Counted from the first letter of the stretch, positions 1-12,638 are shown. The stretch: DNA of 64,000 bases from Liolophura sinensis (GCF_032854445.1 NC_088297.1:22765127-22829126), one strand, 5' to 3'. The notes: a model not told the origin generated them from the sequence alone. Made by a program: numbers and translations.

Positions 1-239
1 CCAGTTATATTGTTGACCCACTTAATTAGTCGGACTCAGTTTCTGAGTTGAATTAGCTCAATTGTATAACTCAGATTTTTAATCAGTTAACCCAAACTTT
101 TCTGTCAGTGTATGCATTTGGATGGACTAAAGAACCAGCTTAATTCCTTTCCATTATAAATAACGACATTATTTTAAATTGGTAAGTTGTTAACAGTTCC
201 GATTTTTTTAAACATTCGGAAAATGTGTTGAATTATCGA

Positions 240-1380
240 TGTGTTGAATTACATCAAAGACTCAGCAGAATTTTGTAACAAAATTAAAGACATTCCAGGC
301 ACAGCCCAACTGATCAGTTACGACGTCATCGACCTATTTACCAATATCCCTATAGAAGAATCCCTAGACATCATGAACAGCTTAACAGCGGACAACACCC
401 TCTCAACACAGCCATGAAACCTGACAGCATAATCAGCCTTCTGGACTCGTGTATGCATTCCACCTATTTCACGTGGGGGGGGGGGGGGGGGGACATATAT
501 GAACAACTCCACGGTTTACCGATTGGATCCCCCCTATCACCACTTATCTCCGAAATATACATGACAGAATTTGAGAACAAAGCCTTAGCTGCAAGCCCCA
601 TCAAACCGTTGTGTTGGTTCCGTAAGGTAGATGACACATTCGTAGCACTAAACAAGACTGACAACCCCCAGTCCCTACTTGACCACCTCAACACCCAGAA
701 CAACAGGATACAGTTCACCATGGAACAAGAATGCAACAAAACCATACCGTTTCTGGATGTACTCATTAGCAAGAGGAACGACAAACTCCTCACTTCAGCA
801 TACCGCAAACCCACACACTCAGACCAATACGTGAATTACCAATCTAACCAACCTAATCGGATCAAGAGAGGAATAATATCTACTCTAACAAAACGAGCCC
901 TACAGATATCCAGCATCAACCTCCAAGAAGAAATAAATCTCCTCAAAACAGCCTTCACCACCCAAAACCGATACCCCCCACAATTAGTGGAGAGAACGAT
1001 CAGCAAAACCCTCAATCTGGCTAACAAGACCAGAGCAAGGAGACCCGACCACCCCAATATATATATAACCATTCCGTACATAAGCACTCCAAGCTACCAT
1101 ATAAGAAGACTCCTGCATGACAAACTGAACATACAAACAACGTTTACCTCCGCCTCTAACCTTAAAACCCTACTCAAAGCCAATGGAAAGAAACAGCCTA
1201 CCCATAGGGAAGAACCCAAAGGATCTGTGTACTGCATTAATGTTACATTGTTGCCTGTTTTTGACACCACTCACTCTCTTACTGTATATATGTTGTCTTG
1301 TATCTCTGTATGTTCATAATGTTTGATAACGATGTAAGAACCTACATCGAAACGTCACCAACACAATAAATCCAGGAGTT
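240..1380 (+). pseudogene. Penelope-like element, reverse transcriptase fragment
   Basis: Degenerate reverse transcriptase of a Penelope-like element. From about 250 to 414 one frame reads YDVIDLFTNIPI, the first catalytic-Asp block of this RT class. It then hits a TGA at 415, and the downstream frame (414-1319) continues the same domain with YEQLHGLPIGSPLSP, the VDDTF block (usual YxDD region, here KVDDTF) and FLDVLI. So there is one frameshift just before 414. A run of 17 G (about 475-491) sits in the loop before the GLPIGSPLSP block and leaves the downstream frame usable. The usual C-terminal GIY-YIG endonuclease is missing: the protein diverges soon after KGSVYCI. Sequence at 1340-1380 (ATCGAAACGTC, then AATAAA) looks like a 3' end of such elements. 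5'-truncated, non-functional. Confidence 0.82.
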
Positions 1381-1712
1381 GTTATCCATAAGTAATGCCT
1401 CTGTCAATCTATACCATCCCAATTCCTAAATGCCTCTGAAAAAAGTGTGAAATTGTTTTTAGAAACGCGTCGAAAAAACACGTTAATTTGAAATAGTTAA
1501 GGCGTTCAGAATTTTATCTTTTATTACATTTAATTTATTTTATCAGCAATTATATGGAGTGAGAATCTGTAAACTATGAATGCCGAGACTCAGCAAATGA
1601 TTCTGTGAAGCCTGCGGTATTATAGCAGATGACAGGCTCATTGTCGACACGCTGGCAACTTTGAATCCAGTTGCTACTGTTTGAGATCGGATTTTCATCG
1701 GGAGGTTTCATC

Positions 1713-1918
1713 ACGTAGAATGTATACTGTTATTATAACACAATATCCTGTCATATTCAACATAATATCCTGTTAGACTTATAGAATCTTTATGTTGAAT
1801 TAATAGAATATGTGTGTTATATTTAACAAAATAGTCTGCTGCAACAACAGAATACATTCTAGCATCACTCAGTCAACAGACTTTTTGTTAAAATTAACAG
1901 ATGAATTTTTTGAGTGTA
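1713..1918. mobile_element. TA-type MITE, 5'-truncated copy
   Basis: The right end (AACAGATGAATTTTTTGAGTGTA) and the internal stretch TGTCATATTCAACATAATATC match the more complete element at 7231-7518. The left terminal inverted repeat is not present. No coding capacity. Type is inferred from the CACTCAAAAA terminal repeats flanked by TA in the better copy. Confidence 0.6.
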
Positions 1919-2000
1919 GGTGATCAGTTTACACACCCATCACGTTCTGTGCCACAGAACAAGGTTCATTTTCAGGTACTCAAAAGTCAGTTGTTTAATC

Positions 2001-2092
2001 TCCTCATAATACTCGCCGCCATCGTATAAGTGAAATATTACTGAGTAAGGCGTAAATCACCTGTTAAATAAATAAATAAACAAGTAAATAAA
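2001..2092 (+). mobile_element. SINE family A, 3' fragment
   Basis: Contains the family A body and tail: CGCCGCCATCGTATAAGTGAAATATT, a diverged GAGTAAGGCGTAAATCACC and (AAAT)n. The tRNA-like head is absent. Confidence 0.7.
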
Positions 2093-5000
2093 AAATCACT
2101 TGTGTTTATCACAAGCAGCATAAGGCAATATGTTAGTAATTGCGTAAGAAAATGCTGTGACACCGAGTTGTTTGGCTGAAAAGGGTTTTTGTGATATCAG
2201 TTACAATGAATGTTTGGATCTATTAAGGAAAAAATGACATTGCTGTTTAGTAAAAAAAAAACAAAAAACAAAACATTGCCACTATATCACTATATTGTGA
2301 CGAAAATATTGTAAAATAAACTACGTGTAACAGAACATCGTGCTTCCAATACCATGGAATAAACGTCTCCTGAGGCTAGGGCCGTGCATTTACCATGTGT
2401 TCTATAAGGTGCTAATATAAACAGTTGCAATTGCAAAACGTGGGAGAGAAAAGTGGGAGAGAAATGTATTTTTTTCTGTATTAAGCATAATTAGCACCTG
2501 CATGAATTTCCAGTGCAGAACGTGTAAAACGGCCTCCTGATTTTAACACATCAGCCCAAAGCCATGTGGTCTTTGTACTTATATCTACACAAGGATCACC
2601 AATGTATGTCCCTACACCGCCTTTGTGACAAAAGGGATTTTCAATTATAATATTGTTAATCAGCCTTATTTGGATACTAATATGCCAACAGGTCCTTGTA
2701 TATAGCGTATACACAGTGACTGAGTCCATACCATGAATTCGGAAGCTGAGGTCAGACTCTACCTTTGCCTGTGGTTTGAGGTTAGATCGAGTCGGGTCAA
2801 GTCAGCTTGCCAGAGTCCGACCTCAGATCTGTAAATTTATGGAATTGAATCCGCTACAAGTTAATAAGTGCTTTACTGTGTACTGAAATTAATTTTAGGT
2901 TTGCTGTGTTAGCATGAGTCTCAAAGGTATGATCGGTTCATATTTTTGTTTCGAGTTTTTAAGTTGACACTTGAGCAGAACAGAGCACATCAAGCCATAA
3001 AACGTTGAGTAACAATAATTAAGTTAGATGTAAGTTATACACGAGCCCACTCAACTTGGGTGAGCCAACCTTAAATTCATCCGCCGTCTGACGACCTTAA
3101 AGCGCATTTGCTCACCTGAGTTGTCAGACTCGGTTCGGCTCAGCTCAGCTTATTATCAATAAATGGACATGTACATGTACTGGCTTACCAAACCGGCAAA
3201 CTAGTGAAAATAAACGTAAGCCGCTTCTGTTTCGTGAAATAAAACACGTAGAAACATTTAAGAGGCGAATATAACACCATAAAAATACCACGCATAGTTA
3301 AGACATAATAATATCACAATTTTATTCCCAACACAAACCAGCTAATACTTATTAGATATATAACCATATACTGCTATACTATAAAACATCGTAAATATAT
3401 AAGTTCACGATGACTACTCATCATACACAGAGAAACTGCAAGAGGGCTGCACTGGATCAAAAATATATTATGTGTTCTCGCGGTTTTTGTTTTTCCCGGA
3501 AACGACTTTTCTCTTTTTTATAATCAAAATATGTTTCTGGGTAGAGGCTAGAGCTAGCAAACATAATGGGCATGATTCTTCAGTGGCGGCAGCACTTAGC
3601 GGCATGGACACGCCCTGCCACAAGAAGACACAGTATATGTACACACATCTAATGACTAAAGGTAGATGAAACAGGTTAATAAACTGAGCACGTAGTGTAA
3701 TATAACCCTTCTTGATTTTCGCGCTTGAATGAAAAAGCAAAATGAAGCATTAACAGTGCCCCCATGCGCACATTCTCTCATAAAGACATTTTCTAGTGAT
3801 TATGGGATGTACGCTTGTCTACTAACAATATTTATTTGATTGATGTTTAACTTGGATGTCCTTCGATGGAAGACAAGTTGTCTACAACGAACGAAACAGA
3901 AGTGTTGACGGCTCTTATCGTCCCCACATCCCCCTCCCCCCCCCCAGGGCCTAGAAAATTTCCTGTTAAACACCGAGACTGAAACTTGCACATTTTCTGA
4001 ATGGGTTTGAAGTCACGTTCATTGACATTAATTCACATACCGTTTCCAAATTTTAGTGGCAATGGCAACGATTTATAAAGTTTATATCATGTAATAACAA
4101 GGGGGTACAGCTGCTGAAATATGCCGTTATCTATAGTCTGCAGTTTTAATGTATAATTGTGTACTTTGTTCTACATGTACTAGACGTCATGCTTTGATCG
4201 TTGGCTCGGTTTCGTTCATCCATAAATATAGCCAAAGGTGTATTTAACTATGGCCTACCGTGTCACAGTTTGATGACTCTTGAGAAGGGTTTCATGATAG
4301 CTGAACATATTGGCATTGTAGTTGTAGTGCGTGGTCTGTAATTTTAAGTGCCTTTACTTTGCATTGGGACAATTCCGCTGATTCCCATGTAGATCTAACC
4401 AATGTTTGGATGGCTTAGAATTACTAGACTTCTCCAAACGAGTTGCTTGTTGGCGTAAGAATCAATTTCCTCTTCACTTCCGCCTGGTAGAACTAGCTTT
4501 AATTGCGGAAGGATATCTGTCAAGGCGGTCTGAGGAAATCACGATTCTTAATAGTGCAATCTTTAACGTGTTCAGTTTATCATCCGTTTGTGTGTGTTGA
4601 CAATAGGTGCCTTTGGAAGTCGCCGAAACGATGGTCATTCCGCCTCCCGAACACGCCGGATAATTTCCGGCGAGTTCACCTTTGAACTTCGGAAATCCAG
4701 TTTACCATGACAGCATCACACGCTCGCATCCACTACCGATTTCCTTATTTTTCAAGTTTTATTTTAGCAGACTTCTTTGTTTCCATATCGTTTAGTGCAA
4801 ATGTGTCAGGCAATTGTGTTTTCCATATTTACCAGCATGCATACCACGGAGCAAGTTACAGCGGGTATTAAGTTTATTTAAATACTGATTAATTTGTTCG
4901 AAGAGAAAGAAAACATGTGAGAAAATTGTTCGAGCTATAGTGTGAAGACCAGTAATCCATTACTAGGCGGAAATGCATTAGAGCCTGTGTCAGAGTTATT

Positions 5001-6584
5001 TATGTCTTTTATTGGTATCGAATGCCTTACAGAAAGATTTTTCACTGATAAAAAGTTTCACTGGTAGAGGAAATCATGGTCCAAGTGTTAATGACGAAGT
5101 TTTCGCTATAGTGCTGGAAAACAAGTTGTGTTTTAATGGGATAAGATGGCGAAAACGGCCTGTTGAAAGTTGCTGACAGCTGATTATTGTCAGCATGGCC
5201 CTACGGGCAATAAGGCCAAGAAAATCGGCAAATTGTCCACTATCTAGACTCAAACTGCACCTCGTGTGTCTAATTGAGTCTAATTCTGCTATACAACCCA
5301 GGGCGATATTATTTATACGATATATTCATCGTGTCTAATTAGATCGCCACGTTGGATATGTGTACAATTGCGATCAAAGCGCAACCGAGCTACTAATTTT
5401 TATTATCGACAACTGATACACTAACATGGTATACACGATCTGAATATAATTCATTCGCCTAGAACACTCCTTGTGTCTTTCCAGCATCCTTGGAAAGTGA
5501 AGACTTCTCCTGTGCATGGTTTCTTTCTAGTTTCGTATTTTACACACCTCCTCATTTCTTTGGTGTTGAATGTTATTTTGGGAATTGGTCTTGCGATGAT
5601 TGACCCGGAACGTCCATTCTGGTAGGCCTCTACGAATGTTTGCTTCCCCACATAGGTTATAGTGAAGTAAGGAAACATCTAATCATGAAAAATTAACTAC
5701 ATATATTTCATTTGTAAAGAGTGTTTCGCCTCCACCTAGTCATAAGGACTTGACAAACGTATACCTGAAATCCGAGCTTGTCTGTTTTATCTTCAGCATT
5801 CAAAATATCGATTCATTATAATCGACCAGGTGATCGATATAGCCTATGCGGATTCAGACATAAATACATGGGCTATATATTACATGATATGGAATCGTCG
5901 ATTTATAAAACCACTCCCCGCCGACGGACTCAGCCGTACAGCACAGGTACGTGGGCGCTCAGGCAGTAAATCAGCCGCTCTCAGCTACGTACAGAGGAAA
6001 GTTTTTATTAAACTCGGCAGGCCAGAAAGCAATTTCGGCCGATCTGGCGGCCGCCTTCGCAGTCTTTGCCGAACACTTCGCCCCAGGTTACGGGAGAGTC
6101 GTATAATCGATTTTCATTTCCCGGCGACTTGATCCCTGGCTAACTGAGCTTGATGTCAATGGCCCTACATTCTCTGAAGTCTTCTGCGATGCAGACCGTC
6201 AACAGCCTCTGCCATATTGTCTTTCGATGCGCTTTTATAACTCACTAAATCAGTTGTGACGAACGGACGTAATTGCTTTGGACGTGTCAAGAGCCCTTGC
6301 ACATATGCAAGAGGTGTTTACATGTCCAAGTATATCTTTCAATTTCTTTCTAATTTAACTTTTAAACGCAACACAGCGCATTCAGTTAAATTGGCATGTT
6401 TAATTTGGATGACTTGTGAAATAACCATGCACCCGTTTTGCAATTTTGTTTTAGTCTAAACATTTTTTACTCCACACAGCACATTCACATAACACGGCAC
6501 GTTGCTATGAACAGACGTAATTTTTCTACCACGCAAGGGACCCTAATATAAAGCATACAACTTGCTCAGGATTTATTGTTGATT
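2093..6584. other. No recognisable gene
   Basis: AT-rich sequence. Open frames reach only about 100 codons (for example 5830-6132 +, 5451-5678 -), with no recognisable domain and no convincing splice context. The missing 5' exon of the transporter at 7.7 kb may lie here, but I could not identify it. A short C-rich run is at about 3930-3946. Confidence 0.5.
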
Positions 6585-6680
6585 ATATTTTTATTTATTT
6601 GTTTGATTAGTGTTTTATACCGTACTCAAGAGTATTTCACTTATACGATGGCGGCCAGCATTGTGGTGGAAGGAAAACTT
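6585..6680 (-). mobile_element. SINE family A, 3' fragment
   Basis: Reverse-complement tail (TTTATTTGTTTGATTAGTGTTTTATACCGTACTCAAG) followed by the body block CACTTATACGATGGCGGCCAGCATTGTGG. Head missing. Confidence 0.8.
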
Positions 6681-7230
6681 CGACTTTTTACATAAAAAAA
6701 CACTGCCCATGTTAGCTGGCTCATTTGTTGCAAACAGACGCAATTGGTGAAACGGATAAACAACACTAGCACAGGGTTATTAATTTGTTTCAAGATGTAG
6801 GCCCATTTCTGAATTATATACATGAAGGTCACCGCTAAATTGTTGACTTTGCTCTGAGATAACAATCGTACCTTAAACTTAGCTTAATACTGACTTTAGT
6901 AATGAGTGGTGAGCTCAGGCTTGACCACTAATATTGGTGTTTGACATGCCAGATTACATCTAGTCTGTGGTGTGTCACAAAATTAGAAATGGCATGCTCT
7001 TGGGACGTTAACACTGCCCTTCCACGTAGAATGGGGACTTGAATGCGTGAAAGTCGTTTCTTATATGTAGGTCTTGATTCGGAATCTTGTACATGTAATT
7101 GGTTTCAAGTTGTCACGTTGAAATAGTTGGGCTCAGCCAATTTAGGTTGTTCGAATTTTATACAGGCTCATAGTCTCCTAATTTGTTAATAAGGTTGTCT
7201 TTGGAATGGCGCCCCAGTGAGGCAGCATTA

Positions 7231-7518
7231 TACACTCAAAAAATTAATCTGCTAATTTTAACAGAAAGTCTGTTGTCTGAGTAATGTTACAGTGTATTCT
7301 TTCATTATAACATGATAATGTTCTGTCATATTCAACATAATATCATGTTAGAATAATATAATCTTTCTTTATTTATTTATTTGATTGGTTTTTTACGACG
7401 TACTCAATGATATTTCACTTATAGGACAGCGACCAGCATTCTGGTGGAAGGAAAAAAAAGGAAAAATGGAGTGTTAATAGAATATGAATAGAATTAACAG
7501 ATAAAGTTTTTGAGTGTA
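7231..7518. mobile_element. TA-type MITE with nested SINE
   Basis: Starts TACACTCAAAAAATTAATCTG and ends CAGATAAAGTTTTTGAGTGTA. These are imperfect terminal inverted repeats beginning CACTCAAAAA with TA on both sides, as expected for Tc1/mariner-type non-autonomous elements. A reverse-oriented SINE family A tail (7366-7462) is inserted inside. The same internal sequence recurs at 1713-1918. Confidence 0.7.
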
Positions 7519-7674
7519 ACTATGTCTGCCAGAATGAAATTAAGGTGTGTTGAAAAGAACGTTCTATTCAAATACACAAACAAGCATTCACACAACATTT
7601 TGCTCGAAAATTTTCATATTTTCCCAGTTTCCTTTAATCAATGACTCAAAAGTTAAAATTCTGTTTCATTTCAG

Positions 7675-9776
7675 GGTTTTACCAACGCCATTCTTGGTCC
7701 AACGGTCGTCAGTCTCCTGTCAGTCACCAACTCCCCAATATCATACATTAACTGGATCTTCGTCCTCCAGGGTCTAGGCTTTATTTTGGGTATCCTAGGA
7801 GCCGCCATGCTGACACGTGTTGTCATCGCTCCCGTGATTCTCTCGGCCTCCATTTTTTTTGCCAGTTTTGTCAACGCTGCTCTCCCCTGGATGAGATCCT
7901 TCCCGGCGCTAGGTGGTTTCGTTTTCACGCAGTTCTTATTGAAAGGAATTGTCGATTACGGTGAGATGTCAGTTCTGATCTCTACGAGATTTGTGAGGTG
8001 GAAATTTGTGAAATTTGTTTTTGATTTGTGTACGCCGTATTAAAGACTACTTCAATTATACGACGGCTGCCATTATTGTGGTGGGAGGAAACTGGTCAGA
8101 GCCGGGGGGAAACCCACGATCATCCCCAGGTTGCTGTCAGACCTTCTCACGTACTTATGTTTTTGTGTATACGGTACCCGAAAATTCAGGGAACCATATC
8201 TTTTTTCATTCAGCCTTGTTTTCTTAGCTTTGAATTGTTTACTTTATTTGAGACGTGACTCAGTGAGTAAGGTATTCAACTCCTAACCACGAGGTGCACG
8301 AGATCCGAGTTCAATCCTGGCCATGGATTTGTGGCTTTGTGGACTCGTAAGGGCTTTTGCACAGCATCACGTTCGCCCAACAACGTCTATATTACACCAA
8401 TGTGGTGTGCATATATGTACGTCACAAGTGGAAAGTTTATCAGAAATTTGGTCGGTGGCTTGCCACGGACGCTCTCTTTCCACCGCTAATAAAACTGACT
8501 GCAATCGTTTAAGTCAAGTAATATTACGCATGGCGTTAAACGGTGATCAGACAGTCATTGAAGTCAATCATTATCATATAAATCGCCACAGATTCAAGTC
8601 TTTTTTATTCCCCTCACTGGGTTTCATCACACTCACCACTGATTTCTTTAATGCGACTGTTTAAATTTTGCTTTATTTCAAATTTGTGTTGTAGGTGCTA
8701 TGTATCTGTGTGGTTTGCTGTGGCCCCGTGACAATGACGTTCCGTTCCAGTTTATCTCAGTAGGTGTTGGACTTGCCGCTTTTATCGCCCCGTTCTTTGC
8801 CTATCCCGTTCTAAGCAAAGAAGCTTTCTCCGAGACAAACCACGGTATATCAGGAGGAGCCTCTACCCTTCAGTGTGAAACTCCAAGCGATTCACTCTTG
8901 GGCAACGCTTCCCTGACAGCAAACCTCTTTCCAGCCCAGTGCATGGCACAGCCCACAAACGTGGACAACATTTACATCCCTTTTCTAATCATCGCAGTAG
9001 TGATGCTGCCACCAGGTGTGGCTTTCGGCCATTACGCCGTTTCTGACAATAAACCGGAAGAGACGACATCGAACGCTAGTTACGATGCCTTACCGGAATT
9101 TGAATCGGAGGAAGGGTTGCTTAAAAAGCGGACTAACTTCTTGTACTGGTTAGTTCTGTGCTTGCTTATGGTGTTTTATGTGCCATACGGTGGAGTGCTG
9201 ATAACATTCAGCCACCTATTGGCGGCGTTTGGTATGAAAAGTCAACTGCATCTGTCGGCCTCCACCATGGCGTTAATGACTTCAGTCTACTGGGGTTGTT
9301 TTCTCTTGGGGAGACTTCTCAACACGCTCTTCTCCACGTACCTGAACCAATTCGTCATAAATCTGTGTAACTTTGTCGGACTCTTCGTGTCCATTTTCAT
9401 CTTAGTATTTCTCGCTGGCGAATCGGAGCCGGCGTTGTGGGTCGGCACCGCGCTTATGTCGCTCTTCAACTCGGGGTTTCTTCCGGGAGTCATGACTTGG
9501 ATCGGTTCTTACGTTTCACTGGAAGGAAACGCGATATGCTTGTCTCTGGTTGGTGTGGCAATTGGTGAGCTCTTTATTCCGTTTTTGGCAGGATACGCTT
9601 TTAATATATTCGGATCTATGTCCCTGATGTACATGGTTTTGGGCATGTCGATCTTTGAATTCGCCGTGTTTGTAATTCTCTGCATCATAGTCTGTGCCAA
9701 GTTGAAAGACAAAGACGGTGGAGGAAAGATTGCTCAGTCCCAGTACGACGCCATCTCACTAACAAATGAACACTGA
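7675..9776 (+). CDS. MFS sugar transporter, MFSD4/NaGLT1 (SLC60)-like, 3' exons
   Basis: Polytopic membrane transporter of the major facilitator superfamily, closest in pattern to MFSD4A/MFSD4B (sodium-dependent glucose transporter 1). Exon 7675-7960 follows a TTTCAG acceptor and ends at a G|GTGAGA donor (phase 1). It encodes GFTNAILGPTVVSLL, the TM1 loop with the conserved GP-T, and three to four membrane segments. Terminal exon 8695-9776 follows TTGTGTTGTAG and keeps the frame through a split Gly codon. It has a Cys-containing extracellular loop (about residues 130-170 of the part seen), a charged central loop (LPEFESEEGLLKKR) and six further hydrophobic segments, ending LTNEH-TGA. The visible part is about 455 codons with no frame damage. 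The first exon(s), with the N-terminus, were not found. Substrate is inferred from the family only. Confidence 0.85.
8027..8160 (-). mobile_element. SINE family A in transporter intron
   Basis: Reverse-oriented copy without its A-rich tail: body CAATTATACGACGGCTGCCATTATTGTGGTGGGAGGAAAC, then the GAAACCCACGATCATCC block and CAGACCTTCTCACGTAC. Lies in the intron between the two transporter exons. Confidence 0.8.
8252..8560 (+). mobile_element. tRNA-headed SINE, family C
   Basis: The 5' part resembles a tRNA: GTGACTCAGTGAGTAAGG is an A-box-like block and GAGTTCAATCCTGG a B-box-like block. The 3' part (CTGACTGCAATCGTTTAAGTCAAGTAATATTACGCATGGCGTTAAAC) is a diverged version of the domain found in families A and B. 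Located in the transporter intron. Family label is mine. Confidence 0.65.
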
Positions 9777-9789
9777 TCATCTATAGCTA

Positions 9790-10052
9790 TCTTTATTTAT
9801 TTATTTGATTGGTGTTTTACGCCGTACTCAAGAATATTTCAGTTATACGACGTCGGCCAGCATTATGGTTGGAAGAAACCGGGCCGAGACCGGAGGAAAC
9901 CCAAGGCCATCCGCAGGTTGCTGGAAGGATAGCCGGGGAGGAAGCCAGCACTGAGTTAGACTTGAACTCACAGCGACAGCCTTGGTGAGAGGCTTCCGGG
10001 TCATTTCGCAGCGCTGGCACGCTAACCCTGACAGCCAGGGAGTCCCTACCTG
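9790..10052 (-). mobile_element. SINE family A, near full length, in probable 3' UTR
   Basis: Reverse-oriented copy starting TTTATTTATTTATTTGATTGG and running through the body to the tRNA-like head (TGAACTCACAGCGACAGCC, then CAGCGCTGGCACGCTAACC). It begins 14 bases after the transporter stop codon. If the AATAAA at 10138 is used, this SINE is part of the mRNA. Confidence 0.85.
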
Positions 10053-10137
10053 TACATGTAGCTACATGTATATGTGACATTGGGCACGGATCACGTAATA
10101 TGCCATATGTTTTTTTGTTTTGTAAATTTTGGTGAGC

Positions 10138-10143
10138 AATAAA
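10138..10143 (+). promoter_or_regulatory. Candidate polyadenylation signal of transporter gene
   Basis: AATAAA 362 bases downstream of the transporter stop, followed by a T-rich stretch. A second AATAAA lies at about 10221. Inferred from position only. Confidence 0.4.
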
Positions 10144-10317
10144 TGTTTTATTCATATGCACAATCACTGCATTTCGATGTCAGTGTGGTTTGACCGCAAG
10201 TGGATCACCCAGGTACTATCCATAATAAAGTCGGCAGCTTTGGCCCTTCCTCGATTAACAATCAGTGTAAGGGAGTGGGCTCCAGAGTTCATCGGGTCAT
10301 TGTCAGAAACCCATTAC

Positions 10318-11470
10318 ATCTGGTATCGTCTACTCTGTAAGTGAGATGTTATATCTGGTATCGCCTACTCTTTCATTAGGGCGTTATATCTGCTTTATTT
10401 ATTTATTTGATTGGTGTTTTACGCCGTACTCAAGGATATTTCACTGCATTATGGTGGGAGGAAACTGGGCAGAGCCCGGAGTAAACAAACGACCGTCCGC
10501 AGGTTGCTGGAAGATCTTCCCACATACAGCCGGAGAGGAAGCCAACATAAGCTGAACTTGAACTCACAGCGACCGCATTGGTAAGAGGATGCTGAGTTAT
10601 AACGCTGCGCTGGCGCGATAACCAACTGAGGCCCACGTTATATCTGGTATCACCTCCTCTTTAAGAGGGGTGTTGTATCTGGTATGGCCTACTCTGTAAG
10701 TGGGTGTTATATCTAGTATCGCCTACCCTGTATGTGGGGTTCTGTATATAGTAGCGCCTACTCTGTAAGTGAGGTCTTATATTTAGTATCGCCTACTCTT
10801 GAAGTGGGGAGGGGGGTATATCTGGTAAAGGCCTACTCTTGAAGTGGGGTGTTGTATCCGGTATCGCCTGCTCTTTAAGTGGGGAATTGTATCTGGTATC
10901 GCCTACACTTTAAGTGGGGTCTTGTATCCGGGTATCGCCTACTCTTTAATTGAGGTGACGTATCTGGTATCGCCCTCTCTGTAAGTGGGTGTTATACAGG
11001 TATCGCCCACTCTGTTAGTGGGGTGTTATATCTGGTATCGCCTTCTTTGTAAGTGGGTGTTATACAGGTATCGCCCACTCTGTAAGTGGAGTGTTATATC
11101 TGGTGTCGCCCATTCTATACGTGGAGTGTTATATCTGGTAGCGCCTACTCTTTGAGTGGGGTGTTACATCTGGTATCGCCTACTCTGTAAGTGGGTGTTA
11201 TACAGGTATCGCCCACTCTGTAAGTGGGGTGTTATAACTGGTGTCGCCCGTTTTATACGTGGAGTGTTATGTCTTGTAGTGCCTGCTCTTTGAGTGGGGT
11301 GTTATATCTGGTATCGCCTACTCTGTAAGTGGGTGTTATACAGGTATCGCCCACTCTGTAAGTGGGGTGTTATATCTGGTGTCGCCCATTCTATACGTGG
11401 AATGTTATATCTGGTATCGCCTACTCTTTGAGTGGGTTGTTATATCTGGTATCGCCCACTCTGTAAGTCG
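10318..11470. repeat. Minisatellite, about 33-36-bp unit
   Basis: About 25 degenerate tandem units of the form CTGGTATCGCCTACTCTGTAAGTGGGTGTTATAT. The array is split by a SINE at 10393-10636, with two units on its left. A higher-order alternation of two unit lengths is visible at 11000-11450. Many units contain the hexamer GTAAGT on the + strand. Confidence 0.92.
10393..10636 (-). mobile_element. SINE family A inserted in minisatellite
   Basis: Reverse-oriented, almost complete copy: (TTTA)n tail, GTTTTACGCCGTACTCAAGGATATTTCA, body, and head CGCTGGCGCGATAACCAACTGAGGCCC. Both flanks are array units (GTTATATCTG on each side), so the SINE landed in an existing array. Confidence 0.88.
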
Positions 11471-12488
11471 CCTTAATCAACAATGAATAGAGTTTGTTAA
11501 CTACTCAGGGAGTGGAGATTAAACTGGTGAGCTATAAAAACAGAAACTTCTGTTTAGTAAATCATAATACGGCTTTGTTAACGAAGCAAAGGATGTGCTA
11601 CATGTAATTAAAGCATTCCCAGCATTATCACTGCCAAAAAACAAAGCATTTAAAGTATTTAAAGTGGGATACCCCATGCAAACAATTGGTGTATAATAAA
11701 CATGAAGAACGTTTGATAAATACAAGAAGTGTTCGTTCATTAAAAGAGAAACAACGTAGATGTTTTGGAAGAACTAAATCGGTGGTCCACAGAAAGAGAA
11801 ACCCCTCCGTCGACAACGCAGTCAAGGAACAGTTATTCGTAGCATTACCATTAACGCGAGAAATCTTAAGAAACTTTAGTCCAAAACGAAGCCGTTGTGT
11901 ATATGATTTTAAAAGCAGATACCTGGAATGAAAATAAAAATATAATAAAAGCATGTACATGTATATCTTTATCAATGGAATCAGTTTAACAACTTTTCCC
12001 GCCTAGAGTTCTACGTGTTAAAGTCTATTTCTTTTAGCGAGTCGTCTATAATCAGTTGTCTGTAAAATCAGATATCAAAATTGCCTTTATTCAGTGACAC
12101 GCAACAGTCCAAGCTCTACACATTGATACGCTGAACACCCATATTATTACAGAGAAAATGCGGTTAAAATACGTTTAAATATTTTAATAACGTTAAACTC
12201 CATCAGCTTAGTTTCGATACCAAAAAGTCATTGCCTCGGGTGACGTCATAATTATTAAAAAACATGTTGCATGTTAGGCAGTGGGCGTGAAGAGTAATTT
12301 GTTTTACCATGTCTTCACCAACAAGCGACAAGAACACGCAGTAGTACAACCTACACTACTGTATCTGCGAACAGACTACATGGCTTTAATTTCCTAACAT
12401 CCATCTCTAAATCCACACCGCAGTGAATACACATATTACAAGAGATAAAATAAAATTCATTTCTCAAATTTTTAATATACTAAATGTA
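11471..12488. other. No recognisable gene
   Basis: AT-rich. Overlapping open frames at 11628-11975 (-) and 11686-11931 (+) have no recognisable domain. A palindromic TGACGTCA (CRE-type octamer) is at 12241-12248, with nothing around it to suggest a promoter. Confidence 0.5.
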
Positions 12489-12624
12489 TGAAGAGATCTC
12501 ACACAACAGCTTTTTGTAATTGATGGAAACGTATATTCTAGTCCCCACATACAGACTGACTCCTTCCGGTATATTACGCATAATGCCGCTAGGGGAGCGG
12601 CTATTATTTACTATAGACACTACA
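12489..12624 (-). repeat. 3' LTR of Gypsy element
   Basis: Pairs with 16539-16683. It differs by scattered substitutions and small indels, including a shorter central segment after the CCACATACA block. Confidence 0.85.
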
Positions 12625-12638
12625 TTCCTCCCACCTTT
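12625..12638 (-). promoter_or_regulatory. Polypurine tract of Gypsy element
   Basis: On the minus strand AAAGGTGGGAGGAA lies directly before the TGTAGTG start of the 3' LTR. This is the expected position of the plus-strand DNA primer of an LTR retrotransposon. Confidence 0.8.

Noticed and set aside
414..1319. Functional Penelope reverse transcriptase
   Set aside because: The 5' part is in another frame with a stop, the endonuclease is missing and a poly-G run interrupts the domain.
10129..10344. Coding exon ending at a GTAAGT donor before the 10.3-kb array
   Set aside because: The predicted peptide has no recognisable features, and AATAAA signals lie inside it. It is more likely 3' flank of the transporter.
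12241..12248. CRE-type TGACGTCA as a promoter element
   Set aside because: An isolated octamer with no gene start nearby; chance occurrence is likely.
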